DNA of 64,000 nucleotides from Gillisia lutea (GCF_021568705.1 NZ_JAKGTH010000010.1:194416-258415), one strand, 5' to 3'; shown: positions 25,621 through 34,859, counted from the stretch's first letter. The notes: generated from the sequence alone by a model not told the origin. Numbers and translations: made by a program.

Positions 25621-26436
25621 ATGAAAAAGGTTTCTTTCCTTCTGCTTTTAATTTTCCTTGGCGCTTATTGCTATGGGCAAACTGCTGGTAGAACTCAAAT
25701 TTCAGGAACTATACAAGTTCCCGTAGGTGAGAACCCTGGAGGAGTAAGTGTCTATAATTTAAATTCTCTTATGGGGGCAATTTCAGATGCACAAGGTAGC
25801 TTTACTTTAGCTATGGCAGTAAATGACAGTATTGAAGTTTCTGCTATTCAGTTTGAAAAGTTCACTGTAATAATAGATGAAAGCGTTATAGATTCGGGAG
25901 AGATCAATATTTATGTGAAGGAGATTATCAATAAATTGCCTGAAGTGGTGGTTTCTCCTTATGACCTGAGTGGTAATATAAATACCGATATTTCACGCTT
26001 GCAGGTGGTTAGAGAAACTGTAAGTATGACTGGAGCAGAGGCCCAGAATATTTATTTTGAATCTGAAACAAATGTCGATACACAGTCTCCACCAAAAAAT
26101 AAAGCTTTGGAATTTAGTCAGACCAGACTGGTTAATGGATTAAATTTCGTAAATATCTTTAAAGCCTTATTATTAACAAGTAAACAGGAGCAGGTTAAGG
26201 AGCCCTATGCTTCTGGTAGGAATCTTAACACCGATACAGCATTGCGGGAACTTTATAAGGATGAATTTTTTCAAGAAAATCTTGGATTGCCCGTAAATGA
26301 AATAAATGATTTTATTTTTTATGCCGATAACAATGGTTTAAGCGAGCAAATGCTTAGAAAAGGAAATGAGCTAGACCTCATAGAGTTTCTAATAGATCAG
26401 GCCAAAAGATATAAAAAGCAACGCTCTAAGAAATAA
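25621..26436 (+). CDS. Secreted protein with carboxypeptidase-regulatory-like domain, paralog 1 of 3
   Basis: The 271-residue protein has a Sec signal (MKKVSFLLLLIFLGAYCYGQ) and an N-terminal CarboxypepD_reg-like beta domain: ISGTIQVP...GGVSVYNLNS...GAISDAQGSFTLAMAVNDSIEVSAIQ. A shared motif GNINTDIS (about residue 118) and a C-terminal EINDFIFYADNNGLSEQML...LDLIEFL segment recur in the next two genes. Function is unknown; in Bacteroidota the domain is common in envelope proteins. I use the ATG at 25621 rather than the TTG at 25615. Confidence 0.78.
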   Translation: MKKVSFLLLLIFLGAYCYGQTAGRTQISGTIQVPVGENPGGVSVYNLNSLMGAISDAQGSFTLAMAVNDSIEVSAIQFEKFTVIIDESVIDSGEINIYVKEIINKLPEVVVSPYDLSGNINTDISRLQVVRETVSMTGAEAQNIYFESETNVDTQSPPKNKALEFSQTRLVNGLNFVNIFKALLLTSKQEQVKEPYASGRNLNTDTALRELYKDEFFQENLGLPVNEINDFIFYADNNGLSEQMLRKGNELDLIEFLIDQAKRYKKQRSKK

Positions 26437-26479
26437 ATAGATTAATTTAAGCGTTTTAACATATTAATCTACATAAAGT

Positions 26480-27289
26480 ATGAAGTTAAGTTTGAGTCTC
26501 ATGTTTTTATTGATTTCCTTATCAATATGGGCACAGGAAAACATCCCTTTTCAAGGGAAAATAAAAGCAGAAAATCTCGACGGAACTTCAATTAATGTTA
26601 TTAATGTTACGCAACAAACAGGAACTATAAGTGGCAAGCAGGGCAACTTTAAAATCATGGTAAAGGAAAATGATGTATTGTTGTTTTCCTCTATTCAATA
26701 TGATAATAAGGAAATTAGCGTTACTAAAAAGATGCTCGAGTCAGGAAATCTAGTGGTAGAACTTCAGGAAAGTTTAAATTTCTTAGATGAGGTTACACTA
26801 AAAAATACCACTCTTACTGGAAATTTAAATACAGATATCGCTGCTATTAAAGTTTACAAACTTCCTGTAGAGTTAAATGGATTGAATGTAAAAAACAGGT
26901 ACTTTGAATCTGATGTGAACGACCATCAATCTGCTCCGGTAAATATTGCACTCGGACAGAGGGCGGGACCGCCAGCCGGAGTAGATGTTCTGGGGTTACT
27001 GGTTAAAGGAGTTAGTACTCTTGTTGGATCCGGTAATAGCGTGGGTAAATCTGCAATTTCAAGTGATATACCTAAAGATCAAATAGATGATGAATTAAGA
27101 AAGATCTTTGATGATGCGTTCTTTATTAATGGTTTAGGAATTAAAGAGGAGCGGATAAATGATTTTATATTTTTTGCTGATGACAATGGTTTAAATAGGC
27201 AGCTTCTTAATGATGAAAATAAACTGGATCTGGTTGCTTTTTTAATGCAACAAAGTGAAAAATATAAAGAATTAAGTGAGGCCTATTAA
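26480..27289 (+). CDS. Secreted protein with carboxypeptidase-regulatory-like domain, paralog 2 of 3
   Basis: This 269-residue paralog has a signal peptide ending IWAQ, the same beta domain (PFQGKIKAEN...TSINVINVTQQTGTISGKQGNF) and the shared GNLNTDIAAIKVY motif. The C-terminus shows EERINDFIFFADDNGLNRQLL and LDLVAFLMQQSEKYKEL. A Gly-rich region, GQRAGPPAGVDVLGLLVKG, lies in the middle. It is 43 bp after paralog 1 and overlaps paralog 3 by 14 bp, so all three are probably one operon. No function is known. Confidence 0.78.
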   Translation: MKLSLSLMFLLISLSIWAQENIPFQGKIKAENLDGTSINVINVTQQTGTISGKQGNFKIMVKENDVLLFSSIQYDNKEISVTKKMLESGNLVVELQESLNFLDEVTLKNTTLTGNLNTDIAAIKVYKLPVELNGLNVKNRYFESDVNDHQSAPVNIALGQRAGPPAGVDVLGLLVKGVSTLVGSGNSVGKSAISSDIPKDQIDDELRKIFDDAFFINGLGIKEERINDFIFFADDNGLNRQLLNDENKLDLVAFLMQQSEKYKELSEAY

Positions 27290-28073
27290 TTTGAAGTATT
27301 GGCTCTTTCTATTTCTAAACTTCCTTTTAATTTCTTTTGCATTTGCACAAGAAAATATTCAACTTCAAGGCCTAATCATGCAAGATTCTCTCGAGAATTC
27401 TACTATTCATATTATAAATAAGACTCAGTCAAAAGGAACTGTAAACAATGAGTTAGGAGAATTTACTCTCTTGGTTCAAAAAGGAGATACTCTTTTGTTT
27501 TCTTCTGTCCAATATGAACTTCTTCAAGTTGTAATTACTACAAAAATCATGGAGTCCAAGCTTCTTAAGGTAAATCTTAGGGAAATCGTAAATGAACTTG
27601 AAGAAGTGAAAATCAGCAATATTACATTGTCTGGTAATATGGCTCAAGATATTAACGGTATGAAGGTGTATGCAGCTTCAAAGTTCGGAATTCCTATCCC
27701 GTATAAAGAAGGGCCTACCTCCTTAGAGAGAGAAATTAATCAAGATGTAGCACGGTTTGGAATCACTAATATGTCGGTAAGCCTCGAGCCTTTGATAAAT
27801 CGACTGTCTGGCAGGCATAAAAAGTTAAAACAGCGACAAGCTCTTGTAACAAATAAAGGCCAGGTTAAAACAGCAATCAATCTTTTTCCCGAAAAGACGT
27901 TTATAAACGATTTAGGAATAGCATCTAATTTAATAGAAGGCTATGTGTATTATTGCGCAAAGGATGCAGGGTTTAACGACTTATTAGAGGAGGATAAAGT
28001 CCTGAAGCTATATGAGTTCTTTAAGCGAATGGCTGAAGAGTATCAAAGTTTTCAAAGGATGTCGACGCCTTAA
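27276..28073 (+). CDS. Secreted protein with carboxypeptidase-regulatory-like domain, paralog 3 of 3
   Basis: The 265-residue product has a hydrophobic signal (YWLFLFLNFLLISFAFAQ) and the family domain with NSTIHIINKTQSKGTVNNE, VNLREIVNELEEVKI and LSGNMAQDINGMKVYA. It is the most diverged copy: the C-terminal DFIF-ADDNGL motif reads EGYVYYCAKDAGFNDLL. The start is a GTG at 27276 that overlaps paralog 2; a TTG at 27291 is the alternative, and no ATG is available before the signal peptide. Confidence 0.75.
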   Translation: MRPINLKYWLFLFLNFLLISFAFAQENIQLQGLIMQDSLENSTIHIINKTQSKGTVNNELGEFTLLVQKGDTLLFSSVQYELLQVVITTKIMESKLLKVNLREIVNELEEVKISNITLSGNMAQDINGMKVYAASKFGIPIPYKEGPTSLEREINQDVARFGITNMSVSLEPLINRLSGRHKKLKQRQALVTNKGQVKTAINLFPEKTFINDLGIASNLIEGYVYYCAKDAGFNDLLEEDKVLKLYEFFKRMAEEYQSFQRMSTP

Positions 28074-28163
28074 CCCCTTTTTAAAATGATTTGTTTGATA
28101 AGAATGGAATATTTTTTGAAGTGATATGATAGATCCTCATATTTAAATAACACCTTAACGATT

Positions 28164-28676
28164 ATGAAAATTAAAATATTAGTACTTCTACTAATGCTTA
28201 GTTTATCTTCATTTACAACTAAGCATACAAATGATTATCACAAATTCTATATAAGTGTTACCGAAGTTGAATACAATCAGAAAAATAAAAGTCTTCAAAT
28301 AATTTCCAGAGTATTTATAGACGATCTTGAAAAATTACTTCAGAAGAGATATGATAAATCCCTTATGCTCTCGTCAAAAGATGAGAAGGAGGCGGTGACA
28401 ACATATTTAAAAAAATACTTAGATCAAAAACTTCAAATTGAAGTAAATGGAGTTCCTGTTGCGGTAAAGTATATAGGAAAGGAATATGAAGATGACATGG
28501 CGCTTATCTATTTAGAAGTGACCGATGTTTCTGAGCTAAAATCAATTAAGGTTAAAAATGCCATTTTAACCGATATGTTCGAGGAGCAAAAAAATCTAGT
28601 CCATATAGAATATAGAGGAGAAACTAAAAGTATGATACTTACATCCGGGAGACTGGAAGAGGTGTTAAATTTTTAG
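28164..28676 (+). CDS. DUF6702 family secreted protein
   Basis: The 170-residue protein has a Sec signal peptide (residues 1-18) and the DUF6702 pattern HKFYISVTEVEYNQKNKSLQIISRVFIDDLEKLL, a lysine-rich LKKYLDQKLQIEVNG segment and DMFEEQKNLVHIEYRGETKSMILT. The protein is predicted periplasmic or outer-membrane associated and all beta. In Flavobacteriia it commonly stands directly before an M1 peptidase gene as it does here, 62 bp upstream, suggesting joint function, which is inference. Confidence 0.82.
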   Translation: MKIKILVLLLMLSLSSFTTKHTNDYHKFYISVTEVEYNQKNKSLQIISRVFIDDLEKLLQKRYDKSLMLSSKDEKEAVTTYLKKYLDQKLQIEVNGVPVAVKYIGKEYEDDMALIYLEVTDVSELKSIKVKNAILTDMFEEQKNLVHIEYRGETKSMILTSGRLEEVLNF

Positions 28677-28738
28677 GATAAAATTGTGTGACAGCATTAA
28701 ATACTTATTTTTAACAAATTAAATCAAGAAAAACCATA

Positions 28739-31051
28739 ATGAGAAAAATTAAATCTGCAATGTTGGTGTTTTTCTTAATCTTTTCAGCAGGGCTTTACGC
28801 TCAAGATAATGAAACCAAAGCTGAAGAAGTTAAGCAAATGGGCCATCTTAATGAAAACAAGTTTAGACAACTTTATCAGGAATTCTCTACGCCCAATCAG
28901 TATCGTACTGGTGCAGGTGCTCCGGGAGCGGCTTATTATCAAAATCAGGCCGATTACAAAATGGATGTCGAGTTAGATGATAAAACTCAAAAACTTACTG
29001 GTGTAGAAACCATTACCTATCATAATAATTCTCCAGATGCATTAGAATACCTTTGGGTGCAATTGGATCAAAATATTCGTTCGAAAAACTCTCCTGCCAT
29101 AGAGAAAAATGGTAGCGGGATCAATCCGGTAAATCAACAAAGTACTTTCGTGAACCAGTTCATGGACGAGCCGTTCGATGGTGGATTCAATATCACAGAA
29201 GTTTCTAAAGATGGGAAAGCTTTACCTCATACTATAAACTTTACTATGATGAGAGTGGATCTTCCACAACCATTAAAGGCTGGTGAGAGTTTCTCTTTTA
29301 AAATTAAGTGGTGGTATAATATAAACAACCATGTAACCGATCGTGCAAGATCTGGTTACGAGCATTTCCCTAAAGATGGAAATAATGCTTATGTTATAGC
29401 TCAGTTCTTTCCTAGAATGGCTGTTTATAATGATGTAGAAGGTTGGCAAAATATGCAATTCTGGGGTAATGGAGAATTCGCTTTGCCTTTTGGTAATTAT
29501 GAAGTGAACATTACCGTACCTGCAGATCATGTTCTGGATGGTACCGGAGAAATTCAAAATAGAAAAGAAGTTTATAGCAAGGAAATGATGAAGCGATATG
29601 AGCAGGCTAAGAAGTCTTACGACAAGCCAGTTCTTATTGTTACGCAAGCTGAAGCTGAAGCTGCAGAAAAGCAATTTTCAGATAAAAAGAAAACCTGGAA
29701 GTTAAAAGCTGAAATGGTGCGTGATTTTGCTTTTTCTACGTCAAGAAAGTTCATTGTAGATATGATGAATGTTGATGTAATGGGAAAAGATGTTATGGCG
29801 GTTTCTATGTACCCAAAAGAAGGAAATCCGCTTTGGGAGCAGTATTCTACTCGTGCGGTAGCTACTACCTTAACTTCATATTCAAAACACACCTTCCAGT
29901 ATCCTTACCATAAGGCAATTTCTATTCATGCTAAAAATCAAGGTATGGAATATCCTATGATTTGCTGGAATTACGGGCGTCCGGAAGAGGATGGTACTTA
30001 TAGTGATCGGGTGAAATTTGGAATGATCAGTGTAATTATTCATGAAGTTGGACACAATTTCTTCCCGATGATCGTAAACAGTGATGAGCGTCAGTGGGGA
30101 TGGATGGACGAAGGTCTTGATACCTTTATGCAATATTTGGCTGAGCAGGATTTTGGAAAGCAATATCCGGAAGCTATTAGCCCTGAAGCGTCTTATCCTT
30201 CAAGAAGAGGAGAGCCAACTAAAATTGTTCCTTATATGAAAGGTGATCAGAAATTCATTTCTCCAATAATGTCTAATCCTGAAAACGTTTTTCAATTAGG
30301 AAACAATGCCTACGGAAAACCTGCAACTGCCTTAAATATTTTGAGAGAAACAGTAATGGGGAATGATCTTTTTGATTACTCTTTTAAAACCTATGCGCAA
30401 AGATGGATGTTTAAGCACCCAACTCCCGAGGATTTCTTTAGAACAATGGAAGATGCTTCTGGTGTAGATCTAGACTGGTTCTGGAGAGGTTGGTTCTATT
30501 CTACCGATTATGTAGATATAGGAGTGAAAGAAGTTAAAAAGTACTTTGTAACCGATAATGTTACTAAGGAAGGAGCTGCTTTCTTGGAGCGATATGGAAT
30601 AACCGATCCCTCAAGTATAGATGCAGTTTACGTTGTAGAAGAAGGTAGCGAAGATTTTACCGAATCTATGAAAGAAGGGAACCCACTAGACAATGCTCCA
30701 AAGTTGAATGAATTCATTATGGATAACTTCTCAACCGAGGAACGTGCTAAGATGAAATCTCCAAAGTATTTCTATCAAATCACCTTCGAAAAGCCGGGTG
30801 GACTTGTTATGCCGTTAATTGTTGAATATACCTATGCTGATGGGACTACAGAAAATGTAACCTACCCGGTGCAGGTATGGCGTAAGAATGATTCAGAGGT
30901 AAGCAAAGCAGTTGCCAGCAACAAGGAAATTACTAAAGTAGTAGTAGATCCTAATCTTGAAACTGCCGATGTTAATTTGGATAATAACAGCTGGCCTCAA
31001 GAGGTTAAAGAAGATAAGTTCCAGCAGTTTAAAGCAAATACAGCTGATTAA
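28739..31051 (+). CDS. M1 family zinc metallopeptidase
   Basis: The 770-residue exported protein has a signal peptide ending GLYAQ and an M1 aminopeptidase core: zinc ligands in HEVGH (His435, His439, catalytic Glu436) and Glu458 in MDEGLDTFMQYLAE, 19 residues on. The N-terminal beta domain begins with YKMDVELDDKTQKLTGVETITYHNNSP-type sequence at about residues 77-103. The usual GAMEN exopeptidase motif is not obvious, so whether it cleaves N-termini or folded peptides is open. It is followed by a strong terminator. Confidence 0.92.
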   Translation: MRKIKSAMLVFFLIFSAGLYAQDNETKAEEVKQMGHLNENKFRQLYQEFSTPNQYRTGAGAPGAAYYQNQADYKMDVELDDKTQKLTGVETITYHNNSPDALEYLWVQLDQNIRSKNSPAIEKNGSGINPVNQQSTFVNQFMDEPFDGGFNITEVSKDGKALPHTINFTMMRVDLPQPLKAGESFSFKIKWWYNINNHVTDRARSGYEHFPKDGNNAYVIAQFFPRMAVYNDVEGWQNMQFWGNGEFALPFGNYEVNITVPADHVLDGTGEIQNRKEVYSKEMMKRYEQAKKSYDKPVLIVTQAEAEAAEKQFSDKKKTWKLKAEMVRDFAFSTSRKFIVDMMNVDVMGKDVMAVSMYPKEGNPLWEQYSTRAVATTLTSYSKHTFQYPYHKAISIHAKNQGMEYPMICWNYGRPEEDGTYSDRVKFGMISVIIHEVGHNFFPMIVNSDERQWGWMDEGLDTFMQYLAEQDFGKQYPEAISPEASYPSRRGEPTKIVPYMKGDQKFISPIMSNPENVFQLGNNAYGKPATALNILRETVMGNDLFDYSFKTYAQRWMFKHPTPEDFFRTMEDASGVDLDWFWRGWFYSTDYVDIGVKEVKKYFVTDNVTKEGAAFLERYGITDPSSIDAVYVVEEGSEDFTESMKEGNPLDNAPKLNEFIMDNFSTEERAKMKSPKYFYQITFEKPGGLVMPLIVEYTYADGTTENVTYPVQVWRKNDSEVSKAVASNKEITKVVVDPNLETADVNLDNNSWPQEVKEDKFQQFKANTAD

Positions 31052-31070
31052 TTATAGCTAAATAAAAATT

Positions 31071-31101
31071 AAGCCGACTTTAACGAGTCGGCTTCTTTTT
31101 T
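31071..31101 (+). terminator. Terminator after the M1 peptidase gene
   Basis: AAGCCGACT (31071-31079) pairs with AGTCGGCTT (31086-31094), followed by a T run. It overlaps the region where the -33 element of the next gene would lie. Confidence 0.92.
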
Positions 31102-31116
31102 AATACAATTTGTCGT

Positions 31117-31124
31117 TATATTTG
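31117..31124 (+). promoter_or_regulatory. -7 box (TATATTTG) next to the tatA start
   Basis: A perfect TAnnTTTG box ends 6 nt before the ATG at 31131, so transcription should begin at the start codon and the mRNA should be leaderless. Confidence 0.55.
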
Positions 31125-31130
31125 CCAACT

Positions 31131-31412
31131 ATGATGACACTTCCTTTATTTATTAGTGGTGCTGAAATTGCCTTTATAGTCTTTATACTGGTAATGGTTT
31201 TTGGAGCAGATAAAATTCCGGAAATAGCCCGAGGTTTGGGGAAAGGCATGCGCACTTTGCGAAATGCTTCCAATGATATTAAAAGCGAGATCCAAAAAAG
31301 CGCCGAGAAGCAAGGTATTGATACCGATATTTCTGCTGATGTTAGAAATGAGATCAGTAAGGTAAAAGAAGATATTGATCAAATAACAGGTTCGGTTAAA
31401 CGTAGATTCTAA
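31131..31412 (+). CDS. tatA: Sec-independent protein translocase TatA/TatB-like
   Basis: The 93-residue product has the TatA plan: an N-terminal transmembrane helix (SGAEIAFIVFILVMVFGADKI) followed by an amphipathic segment, PEIARGLGKGMRTLRNASNDI, and a charged tail. TatA forms the pore that exports folded proteins through the Tat pathway with TatC, which is not in the window. The ATG at 31131 is preferred over an upstream TTG. The gene ends one base into the PAP2 gene (TAATG), so the two are co-translated. Confidence 0.88.
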   Translation: MMTLPLFISGAEIAFIVFILVMVFGADKIPEIARGLGKGMRTLRNASNDIKSEIQKSAEKQGIDTDISADVRNEISKVKEDIDQITGSVKRRF

Positions 31413-31981
31413 TGATCGAACAGCTGTATAAGTGGGACAGAGAGTTATTTGTTTTTCTTAATGGCCTCGGTATAGAGCAGTACGATGATTTCTGGATATT
31501 TGTAACAAATATTAAACACTGGATTCCTCTCTATATATTGTTCTTTGTTCTTTTTTTTAGTGCCTTTCATTGGAAAAAGGCCCTTCTTCATTCTCTATTT
31601 TTATTCGCATCCTTTTTTACCACCCTTGCCTTTACTAACTTGGTTAAAGGCTTTGCTGTTCGTCTACGGCCCAATAATAATCCCGATCTCATTGATGTAA
31701 TTCGGGTATTACAAAATCCAACCAATTATAGTTTTTTTTCGGGGCACGCTTCCGCTTCCTTTGTGGTGAGCACCTTTGTAATCCTTAGCTTAAAAGAAAA
31801 ATACCCGTGGATATATGTAGTATATATCTGGCCTGCAACTTTTGTAATAAGCAGGGTATACGTGGGAGTTCATTATCCGCTAGATCTATTTGTAGGCATG
31901 CTTGTAGGAATTATGTTTGGATTTGTTTTTCACAAGCTCTATTTAAACGTTCAAAACAAGATGTTAAGGACTAAGGCCTAG
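31412..31981 (+). CDS. PAP2-family membrane phosphatase
   Basis: The 189-residue protein has about five transmembrane helices and the three phosphatase motifs: KGFAVRLRP, SGHASASF and SRVYVGVHYPLD. It fits undecaprenyl-diphosphate or lipid phosphate phosphatases and may recycle the cell-wall lipid carrier or a lipid A phosphate; the substrate is not shown by sequence. It overlaps tatA by 1 bp and ends 10 bp inside the convergent O-methyltransferase gene. Confidence 0.9.
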   Translation: MIEQLYKWDRELFVFLNGLGIEQYDDFWIFVTNIKHWIPLYILFFVLFFSAFHWKKALLHSLFLFASFFTTLAFTNLVKGFAVRLRPNNNPDLIDVIRVLQNPTNYSFFSGHASASFVVSTFVILSLKEKYPWIYVVYIWPATFVISRVYVGVHYPLDLFVGMLVGIMFGFVFHKLYLNVQNKMLRTKA

Positions 31982-32624
31982 CATCCTTTAAACGGCTAAG
32001 GCTAAGTCCATCTCTTATCGGTAATAGAATACTCTCTAATCGAGGATCCTCTGCAACCATTTTATTATATCTTAATAAAGCTTGAGTTGAAATATCATCT
32101 TTCTTAACGTTCTCTACAACCTTTCCGCTCCATAGAACATTGTCGGTTAGAATAACTCCACCCGGATTTAATTTTTCCACAAGCATGTTGAAATAAGCTG
32201 GATAATTCGGCTTATCGGCATCAACAAAAATAATATCGAATTTGCCTTCTAGACTAGGTACTATTTCTAATGCATTTCCTAAGTGTTGATGGATCTGATT
32301 TTTATATGGCGAGAGATCAAAATATTTTCTTTGAAAATCGTAGAGTTCTTCATTAATGTCAATTGTATGTAACACCCCGTCTTTTTGTAAACCTTCCGCT
32401 AAGCACAAAGCAGAGTAGCCGGTATAAGTACCAAGTTCCAGTATACTCTTGGGCTTTATTAATTTAGAGATAATGCTTAATAACCTGCCTTGATAATGCC
32501 CGCTAAGCATCCGGGGTTGTAGCACTTTTTGATAGGTTTCTCTAGTCAGCTTTTTTAAAAGTTCCGGCTCTTCTTGCGTATGTTTTACAGAATAGTGGTC
32601 TAAAGCTTCCGGTATAAAATGCAT
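31971..32624 (-). CDS. O-methyltransferase (CCoAOMT-like)
   Basis: The 217-residue SAM-dependent enzyme has motif I as ILELGTYTGYSALCLAEGL, the acidic VLHTIDINEE and the metal-binding FIFVDADKPNYP and LTDNVLWSG segments typical of Methyltransf_3 enzymes that modify catechol-like substrates with a divalent cation. The bacterial substrate is unknown. Its promoter region is shared with the divergent kynU gene, but functional linkage is not implied. Confidence 0.92.
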   Translation of the reverse strand: MHFIPEALDHYSVKHTQEEPELLKKLTRETYQKVLQPRMLSGHYQGRLLSIISKLIKPKSILELGTYTGYSALCLAEGLQKDGVLHTIDINEELYDFQRKYFDLSPYKNQIHQHLGNALEIVPSLEGKFDIIFVDADKPNYPAYFNMLVEKLNPGGVILTDNVLWSGKVVENVKKDDISTQALLRYNKMVAEDPRLESILLPIRDGLSLSRLKDARP

Positions 32625-32704
32625 CTATATATTATTTTTTTTCAAATTTACGCATTCGCATATTTTTATACTGAATTAAATTAAATAAAAGCATTCTCGG
32701 TGTT

Positions 32705-32734
32705 TTTGGGACGCAGAATTAAATGTTATTTTTA
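32705..32734 (+). promoter_or_regulatory. Probable promoter of kynU
   Basis: TTTG at 32705-32708 and TATTTTTA at 32727-32734 resemble the -33 and -7 elements with 18 bp between them; the last base of the -7 box is A instead of G. The expected start of transcription is about 10 nt before the ATG. Confidence 0.45.
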
Positions 32735-32750
32735 CGGAAAACTTGCTTCT

Positions 32751-34031
32751 ATGGAATTCAAAAATACAAGGGAATTTGCACAAAATCTAGATGCGAACGA
32801 TCCCTTGGCTAAATATAAAGAAGAATTTATTTTTCCTAAGGTCAACAATAAAGAGGTCATCTATTTTACAGGAAATTCATTAGGATTGCAGCCCAAATTG
32901 GCTAAAAAATATGTAGATGAGGTGATGACAGACTGGGCCAATCTTGCCGTAGAAGGACATTTTTACGCCGATAAACCTTGGTGGGATTATCATGAGCGTT
33001 TTTCTGAAAAGCTGGCAAAAGTTGTGGGAGCAAAGTCACACGAAATAGCCGTAATGAACACTCTTACTGTAAATCTTCATTTGTTGATGGTTTCCTTCTA
33101 CAGACCCACTAAAAAGAGATTTAAAATAATTTGTGAGGAGAAGGCATTTCCCAGTGATCAGTATATGATAGCTTCTCAAGTAAAATTTCATGGTCTGGAT
33201 CCTAAAAAGGCTATAGTTGAGGTTAAAAAAAGAGAGGGAGAAAACTGCTTTAGAACCGAAGATATCCTTGCTGTAATTAAGGAAGTTGGTGAGGAATGTG
33301 CTTTAGTACTTATAGGTGGAGTGAATTATTACTCTGGGCAAGTTCTGGATATGAAAACTATTACTCATGCCGGGCACGAAGCAGGAGCTATTGTGGGGTG
33401 GGATCTAGCACATGCTGCAGGAAATATTGAATTGAAATTGCATGAGTGGGATGTAGACTTTGCTGCCTGGTGCAGCTATAAATACATGAATTCAGGACCT
33501 GGTAATGCTTCTGGTTGTTATATAAACGAAAAATATCACGGACTCAATAATATCCCACGGTTTGAAGGATGGTGGGGGCATAATAAAGAAAGGCGGTTTT
33601 TAATGGAGCCGGAGTTCCAGCCAGAACCGGATGCCAATGCTTGGCAAATTAGTAATGCTCCTATTTTAGCGATGGCTCCCTATTTAGCGTCTTTGGAAAT
33701 GTTTGACGAGGTTGGAATGCCTGCCCTTATAGAGAAAAGGAATAGAATTGTTGCGTATTTAGAGTTTATACTTGAGGATATTGATAAAGGAGTAGAGGGA
33801 ACAACTTTTGAGATTATTACCCCGGCTAATCAGGATGAACGTGGTACACAGTTATCTGTATTTCTTCATGGAGAAGGAAAAGAACTGTTTAATTATTTAA
33901 TGAAAAACGGGGTGATAACAGATTGGCGAGAGCCTAACGTTATTCGTCTTGCTCCCGCTCCTTTTTATTGTTCTTATGAAGATATGTACGACTTTGGCCA
34001 GATACTAAAGAAAGGGCTTCGTTCTCACTGA
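32751..34031 (+). CDS. kynU: Kynureninase
   Basis: KynU is a PLP enzyme that splits kynurenine or 3-hydroxykynurenine to (hydroxy)anthranilate and alanine. The 426-residue protein shows TGNSLGLQPK near the N-terminus, WDLAHAAGN, the PLP lysine Lys244 in CSYKYMNSGPG, and WWGHNKERRF. I use the ATG at 32751; the upstream in-frame start adds 17 residues overlapping the likely promoter. With kmo 3.3 kb away it completes two steps of the tryptophan-to-quinolinate route for NAD synthesis. Confidence 0.96.
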   Translation: MEFKNTREFAQNLDANDPLAKYKEEFIFPKVNNKEVIYFTGNSLGLQPKLAKKYVDEVMTDWANLAVEGHFYADKPWWDYHERFSEKLAKVVGAKSHEIAVMNTLTVNLHLLMVSFYRPTKKRFKIICEEKAFPSDQYMIASQVKFHGLDPKKAIVEVKKREGENCFRTEDILAVIKEVGEECALVLIGGVNYYSGQVLDMKTITHAGHEAGAIVGWDLAHAAGNIELKLHEWDVDFAAWCSYKYMNSGPGNASGCYINEKYHGLNNIPRFEGWWGHNKERRFLMEPEFQPEPDANAWQISNAPILAMAPYLASLEMFDEVGMPALIEKRNRIVAYLEFILEDIDKGVEGTTFEIITPANQDERGTQLSVFLHGEGKELFNYLMKNGVITDWREPNVIRLAPAPFYCSYEDMYDFGQILKKGLRSH

Positions 34032-34032
34032 T

Positions 34033-34707
34033 TTATTTTACTGATATATCGGTAAAATATAGTTGGAAACTGCCATCTTCAGATTTGTGCATTTGTGCAA
34101 TTGGGATACCTTTAAATAAAGTATAGTCTTCCCAGGTGGTGGATAAACTTCTGCCACCGGAAGATTGATATGTCCATTCCTTAACCATAAGATCGTCGCT
34201 ATAATATATATAATAGGTGTCGCCGGGAGTGTAGCCTCCATTATTAGTGTATTTAATAGCTAGGCTCTTCATTTCTGCCTTGCTTATAGGAGATGTAACA
34301 CTTCCACTTTCTTCCATTTCGAAATTACTCCAAACAAGTTGAAAAGGGAATAGAAGCCAGTAACTGTCGTTTATAAATTTTTGATCGACAGCCAGTGCTT
34401 TTTCATTTAATTCTTCAGATTTGATATAGCTTATGGTATCCTGCCCTTCAATAAGACGTATTTTATTTTCCTTTGGCAGCCATTTCCATGAGCGATTGGC
34501 TCTTAAAGTGTCATTCACCTTTACATTAAATGTGAAGTTTAATTCACTAATATCTTTGAAGTTTTCGTAGCCATTTGCATTCGCAATTTGCTGTGTAATA
34601 GCTAAGGGGGTGGTAATGTTTTCTTTAACTGTTTCCTGTTGCGCATTATTATCTTTACAGCTTGTAAGCACTAGAAGTACGATGAGTGCCGATATTATTT
34701 TTTTCAT
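34033..34707 (-). CDS. Lipoprotein of unknown function (DUF6503-like)
   Basis: The 224-residue lipoprotein has signal LTSC with lipid Cys17, then LAITQQIANANGYENFKDISELNFTF and a beta-rich domain with NRSWKWLPKENKIRL and WEDYTLFKGIPIAQ. It resembles the flavobacterial DUF6503 family, probably a substrate-binding or lipocalin-like fold; this is judged from memory of the family. It is convergent with kynU, with the two stop codons 1 bp apart. Confidence 0.65.
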   Translation of the reverse strand: MKKIISALIVLLVLTSCKDNNAQQETVKENITTPLAITQQIANANGYENFKDISELNFTFNVKVNDTLRANRSWKWLPKENKIRLIEGQDTISYIKSEELNEKALAVDQKFINDSYWLLFPFQLVWSNFEMEESGSVTSPISKAEMKSLAIKYTNNGGYTPGDTYYIYYSDDLMVKEWTYQSSGGRSLSTTWEDYTLFKGIPIAQMHKSEDGSFQLYFTDISVK

Positions 34708-34811
34708 ATCATGAGGTTTAAAGTAAAAATAAGTATTTATTCGCTTTGATAAATACCGGTATTCGAGTTTCTCACATATCAGGAACAGAAGTGGAGCAGA
34801 TAAAATGAAGC

Positions 34812-34848
34812 AAAAAAAAGGCCCTTTGAATTACAAAGGGCCTTTTTT
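34812..34848 (-). terminator. Strong terminator after the lmo0937-like gene
   Basis: GGCCCTTTG (34820-34828) pairs perfectly with CAAAGGGCC (34834-34842) and is flanked by A and T runs, so it can work on both strands. On the minus strand it ends the short gene at 34860-35015. Confidence 0.93.
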
Positions 34849-34859
34849 ATCAGTTAAAA

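Noticed and set aside
29273-30163. Several minus-strand frames inside the M1 peptidase gene
   Set aside because: They overlap a gene with full catalytic motifs and show no domain or start-site evidence of their own.
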